Source of the DNA: Opisthocomus hoazin
Lineage: Eukaryota; Chordata; Aves; Opisthocomiformes; Opisthocomidae
NCBI RefSeq assembly: GCF_030867145.1
Contig: NC_134419.1
Location: 77,935,403 to 77,999,402, forward strand
DNA length: 64,000 nucleotides
Reading direction: 5' to 3'
This document shows, piece after piece, positions 60,201 through 64,000 of the stretch (position 1 is its first letter; every line of letters starts with the position of its first letter). Both the position numbers and the translations under genes were made by a program. The notes below the pieces were generated by a model that saw only the letters and a program-made list of their open reading frames with translations, had not been told where the DNA came from and made no database searches.

Positions 60201-63200
60201 TTTCAAAAGGCTCTAGAAGATGGTGGTTGTTTTAACAGCAGTTGAGAATTTTCCAGCTTTATTTCCTAAATAACTTGAAAGTAGGAGTAAAAAAAGATTA
60301 TCGACTTTAAAGAGCATCAAGAAAATGCGTTCTTCTTCTGCAGTACTTGCATCATCTCAAAACCTGAATGAAATGAGATAATGTGTATTGTTGGGGTTTT
60401 ACGTGGATAATTAGTCCTCCATTTCTGTTGGCTTTGCTGCAATAGCTGTGAGGGATGTCATGGAGAATTGAGATTTGAACCTGATTTCTGCTTCACAAAA
60501 GGTTTTAGGACATGTGGTCTGGATCCAAATCTGGGCTGTGCTCAGGTGTGAAGATCGTTGACTTGCTTGCAGCCCTGTGTATGTTCCCTTGCCTGTTGCA
60601 GGGGGACGATTCAGGGCTCGTGGACTCTTCAATAGTCACCAGCTCCTGGATCCCAGCACATTCCCCAGTATGCGTGCCACCAGGGCATGTTGGCCTCTGC
60701 CTTTTTGAGCTTTTGCCACACAACTCGGTAATTGCTGACGTGTTTTAGCTGTACCCCAAAGCTCACATCTCTAGTGCCGAGATGAGATTTTGTGTGTCGC
60801 TCAAAAAGCCTTATTCCTTGTGGGGAACCGAACAGCTCTCTGCATACAGCATATAATGTTTCTATGCAAGACATCAAGATCAGAGGGTTATGCCTTCACC
60901 CCAGTGTCCTCCTGAGCATTCTCATCCTCTTTGAGATGCAAAAATGGCTGTGTAGGTTTTGTCTGAAGAAAAAGCAGGTATGTGCTTGGTGCAGCCTCTC
61001 CACCTTGCTATCTGTCCTTCTCTTGCAAGAAGATAATGTGCCTGAAGACAAGTGCAAAGGCATCTTTGTGACACTTGAACACATTTTTGGCAAGACACAG
61101 TGATAAAATGTTAAATATTTAATGTTTTTCTGACTACCTGTGCTTTTTGTTGCATGTTTTATGGTTCTAATGTTGCTTATGAAATGCCTAGAATGTTATG
61201 GTAGCTCAGGGCCATAAAAAATTAATTTACTATGTTTTATTTATTATCATAAAACCTGTTTCCAGAACTTCTATAGCTGTCTCCAGAAAGAAGTTGAAAT
61301 ATATATTTTTTTCCACCTGTCAGCTCAGGAGCTCGCAGCTGGAGAACTGCGATGGGATGTTGTAGGAAGCTGCCTGCACATCTCCCAGCAAGGCACCCAG
61401 ACTGTTCGCCTGTGACTGGTTTTCAGGCTCTGAGTTCGCTCCACTCTACGGGGGCAGCTTAATTTTTTCCCTGGGCTTTTAACGAATTCTAATAATGCTG
61501 CAGCTTGCCTGTGAGTAATTCTGTAGGGTAATTTTCCACTGCCCTAGGAATAAATCAGGATTGTGGTCTTTCCCTGAAAAAGTACTTCTGGGAGGAAGGA
61601 TCTGAGTAGCATGTGTACAGAATAGTCAAATAATGTATAATATAGCACCCACTGGGCTGCTGGAGACTGGCTATAAAATGTTAAATTTCTTTAATTTTCA
61701 CTGTTTGCAAGGGATGCCAATCGTTCGGCAGCTTGGGGGGGGGGGGAAGAGATGTGGAAAGATTGCTCTTCTGGTTTGAAAGGCTGATGTTGCAAAGCAG
61801 CTGAGAACTTTCTCGTTTAAAATCTGTATGTGGCTTCCACCAGACTTCTTTCTGTTGGTCAGTCATGACTGGGCAACACTACTTTTTTCCAAAGAAATTC
61901 CCTGAATGATGTTGTTTTTGTGCTTTTATTGGGTGGAGGAGCCTTTTTAGGAGGGCGGGAGCTGGAGCTGTTGCTCCCCTCTCCCTGCACAGAAGGGATG
62001 CTCCTCTGATTGCACTCCAGAAAACCTCCAGCTTTGGAGGCTTGCCTTCAGTCCTTGTCGTACTGCTACAGTTGTCCAAGGAGCAGGTTAACTACAACCC
62101 CCTCCCGCTTTCCCAGTGATTCATCTCATTCTTGGATTGCTCTTTAAACTTGAGCAAGCTTTTAAAAACCGTTCAGAGAGACAGTCGGTAGCACCTCGTA
62201 TTTCAGACTTTGAAGGAAGGTGTTTGTGAGTCATCTTCGACCGCATCTACACCTTGGTCATCTAAACTGTGCACTGAACAAACACCAACTTACTGTCACT
62301 GTGAGAACAATATGTCAAGGTATACGTTGTCACAAATTGTACAGAAGAAAAGAAAGCCTTCGTAAGAGCCTGTGTGCCGCCCATTGCAGAGCCTCTGGCA
62401 AGGTCCAGGTTCCCTTCAAAATATCACATAGCTGGAAAATTTCAGGCAAAATCATGACAGCTTGTCTTACTGCTTGGTTCTCCGGAATGATTCAATGCTT
62501 GAAATCTGTCTCGCCTGATGTATACCAGTATTTGATTAAAAATGTCCTGCGGCACTATTTCATGACTGCTATTGAGTGCAATGTAAATAGTTCTTTGTTT
62601 TTTCCTCTCGTGAAAATAAGATGCCACGCTTAAATTTACTTTGGTGCCAAAAACCAAAGTGCTAACACTTATTCCTTATAGCTTTAAAAAAATTAGCTAG
62701 TAAAGAGCGCTTCGGGTAGTGTATATCCTTTCTGAAAGACCCTTGAAAGGTAAATTTGGTGCGAGATGTTCTTTTAGCACCATGATTTTTATTTCACTCT
62801 GGGTATCCAACCATAGGCTGCCGTGTCCGTACGGCGTGTCTTTAGCCAAACCGCACGCTGCGTCTTCGGCCTTGGCTCGCGCCCTCCCTCTCGTGTCCGT
62901 GCTGCTTGTACAGATTTAAATCTCGTGTCTTTTAATTTCTGGACTCTGTAAATCAATTCTAAGCTTGACTAACTAAAATCGGCTTTGGGGTGCCTTTGTG
63001 GAGAGATGCTGGAGCGTGACAGCCAGACACCATCCTGCCTTGGGTAGGGAGGAGGAGGAGGAGGGTAGAGCAGACCAATTTGAAGTCACCTCTTTTCACA
63101 GCGTGGCAGCAAGCGCAAGCTTGCTCTGGGAGGTGGAGGGGGGATTCGTTCCTGCCTCCTCTTCCAATACTGCTCTTACTACTTGAACTGATCACGTTAA

Positions 63201-64000
63201 CTGTAACTGGCAGACTGAAGGTTTAATGCGTACTTTTGTCTTGCCCATTCCAGAAGAGATTTTTGTCATTTTGGATGAGTTTTGTCCTGTGCCTTCTATT
63301 GCGACTGGCTGGCCATAGCAGAAAGCTGGTCCAAGGACCTGTAACTGCTGTCTGTGTTGTTCTCCTGCCATCCCCAAGCTTTTACAGTTTCAAATGCTCT
63401 GAAGGTATTGCTTGCTATAGACATTTAGACATAAAATTCTTGTTTGGGTTTTTTCCACGGTTGTAAATGCCATCAAGGCACTTGTCTTCTCTCCCTATGT
63501 AACAGCTGAGACAGCTTCAGACTGTTTACTGTCAATGTCATCCAAAGGAATAATGTCATGCTGCCTTTTCACCTCTGGCCCAGGCATCACAAGGCAGAAA
63601 CATTACAAATTGTAAAGGAGTTCGCAGTGCTGTGCCCTCCACCAAAATGTCACTTTCCTTCTCTTTCTGGGGGGTCTTGATTTCCAAAGCAAAACAGATC
63701 ACTGGCTGAGGGTAAGTGCTTGAGATGGAGAATTTGGTTTGCTTTGCTTTACTTCAGGCCAGGTGTGCTGTAAATCTGTGTGTGGGCTCCCAGGATTCAG
63801 CTCACTTGGCTGCACAGAGATGCCTGGTGGCATTTCACCATGACAGCCTCCAGCATCTACTAAACCTGTGGGTTTCCTTTATGTCCTACATCGCCTCCAC
63901 TACCCCTGGGTGGATGCCAGATACCCAGGCTAAATCAGATGCCATCAGACAGCTATATTTGGCCAACAGAATTGATCTTAATGAAGTTTAAGCAGGTAGC
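54283..64000. other. Non-coding stretch to window end, candidate enhancer segment near 57.4 kb
   Basis: The longest open frame is 137 codons (62220-62633, +), and another runs to the window edge (63716-63991, +). Neither shows a domain I recognise. Homopolymer runs occur near 55831 (A), 59144 (T) and 61735 (G). An 8-bp perfect hairpin (ACTTTGGT/ACCAAAGT) lies at 62638-62660. At 57300-57455 is an AT-rich segment with several homeodomain-type words. Confidence 0.5.
61735..61746. repeat. G12 homopolymer
   Basis: Twelve consecutive G's in otherwise mixed sequence. Confidence 0.9.

Noticed and set aside
46000..64000. CLRN3, expected downstream of FOXI2 in mammals
   Set aside because: No four-helix clarin-like minus-strand exons were recognised. 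A short exon could have been missed.
1..64000. tRNA, rRNA, CRISPR arrays or bacterial features
   Set aside because: No A/B-box pairs, no regularly spaced direct repeats with spacers and no operon-like coding density were seen.

Overview
The window looks like bird genomic DNA. The evidence is many 5'-truncated CR1 LINE fragments, which share 3' tails built on repeated ATTCTGTG-type words, one solo LTR of the avian ERVL-like kind, and mostly AT-rich non-coding DNA broken by a few very GC-rich islands. I found no prokaryotic features: no operons, CRISPR arrays or rRNA/tRNA genes.

Only one gene is firmly supported. It is a two-exon forkhead transcription factor of the FOXI class on the + strand (exon 1 at 43264-43693, exon 2 at 45212-45423). 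Exon 1 sits in a CpG island with a TATA-like element and an in-frame upstream stop. Exon 2 completes the forkhead domain and is followed by a poly(A) signal at 45946. The RRAEAS sequence after wing 2 suggests FOXI2 more than FOXI1 or FOXI3. The predicted protein is only 213 residues because almost all of the usual C-terminal region is missing. The last residues still resemble, weakly, the conserved FOXI C-terminal end.

The FOXI intron was enlarged by a 1.4-kb insertion. It consists of two segments, each present in both orientations (A-B-A'-B'), and is bounded by a 12-base direct repeat lying in the polypyrimidine tract of exon 2. Without it the intron would be about 101 bases. The native sequence left next to the exon 2 acceptor has no adenine other than that of the AG itself, so the branch point probably lies inside the insertion.

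Layout: 1-10.6 kb is non-coding with one CR1; a solo LTR lies at 10.6 kb; 11.65-32.88 kb is a long stretch with no CR1 that I could see, with several AT-rich, homeodomain/POU-site-rich segments that could be conserved enhancers. From 32.9 to 42.7 kb at least seven CR1 fragments cluster, with an orphan CpG island at 39.7-40.2 kb and a speculative three-exon reading frame at 33.4-35.3 kb. The FOXI gene follows at 42.8-46.0 kb. The remaining 46-64 kb is non-coding, with two more CR1 copies. In mammals FOXI2 lies between NPS and CLRN3. I looked for both by eye in the translations and did not recognise either here.
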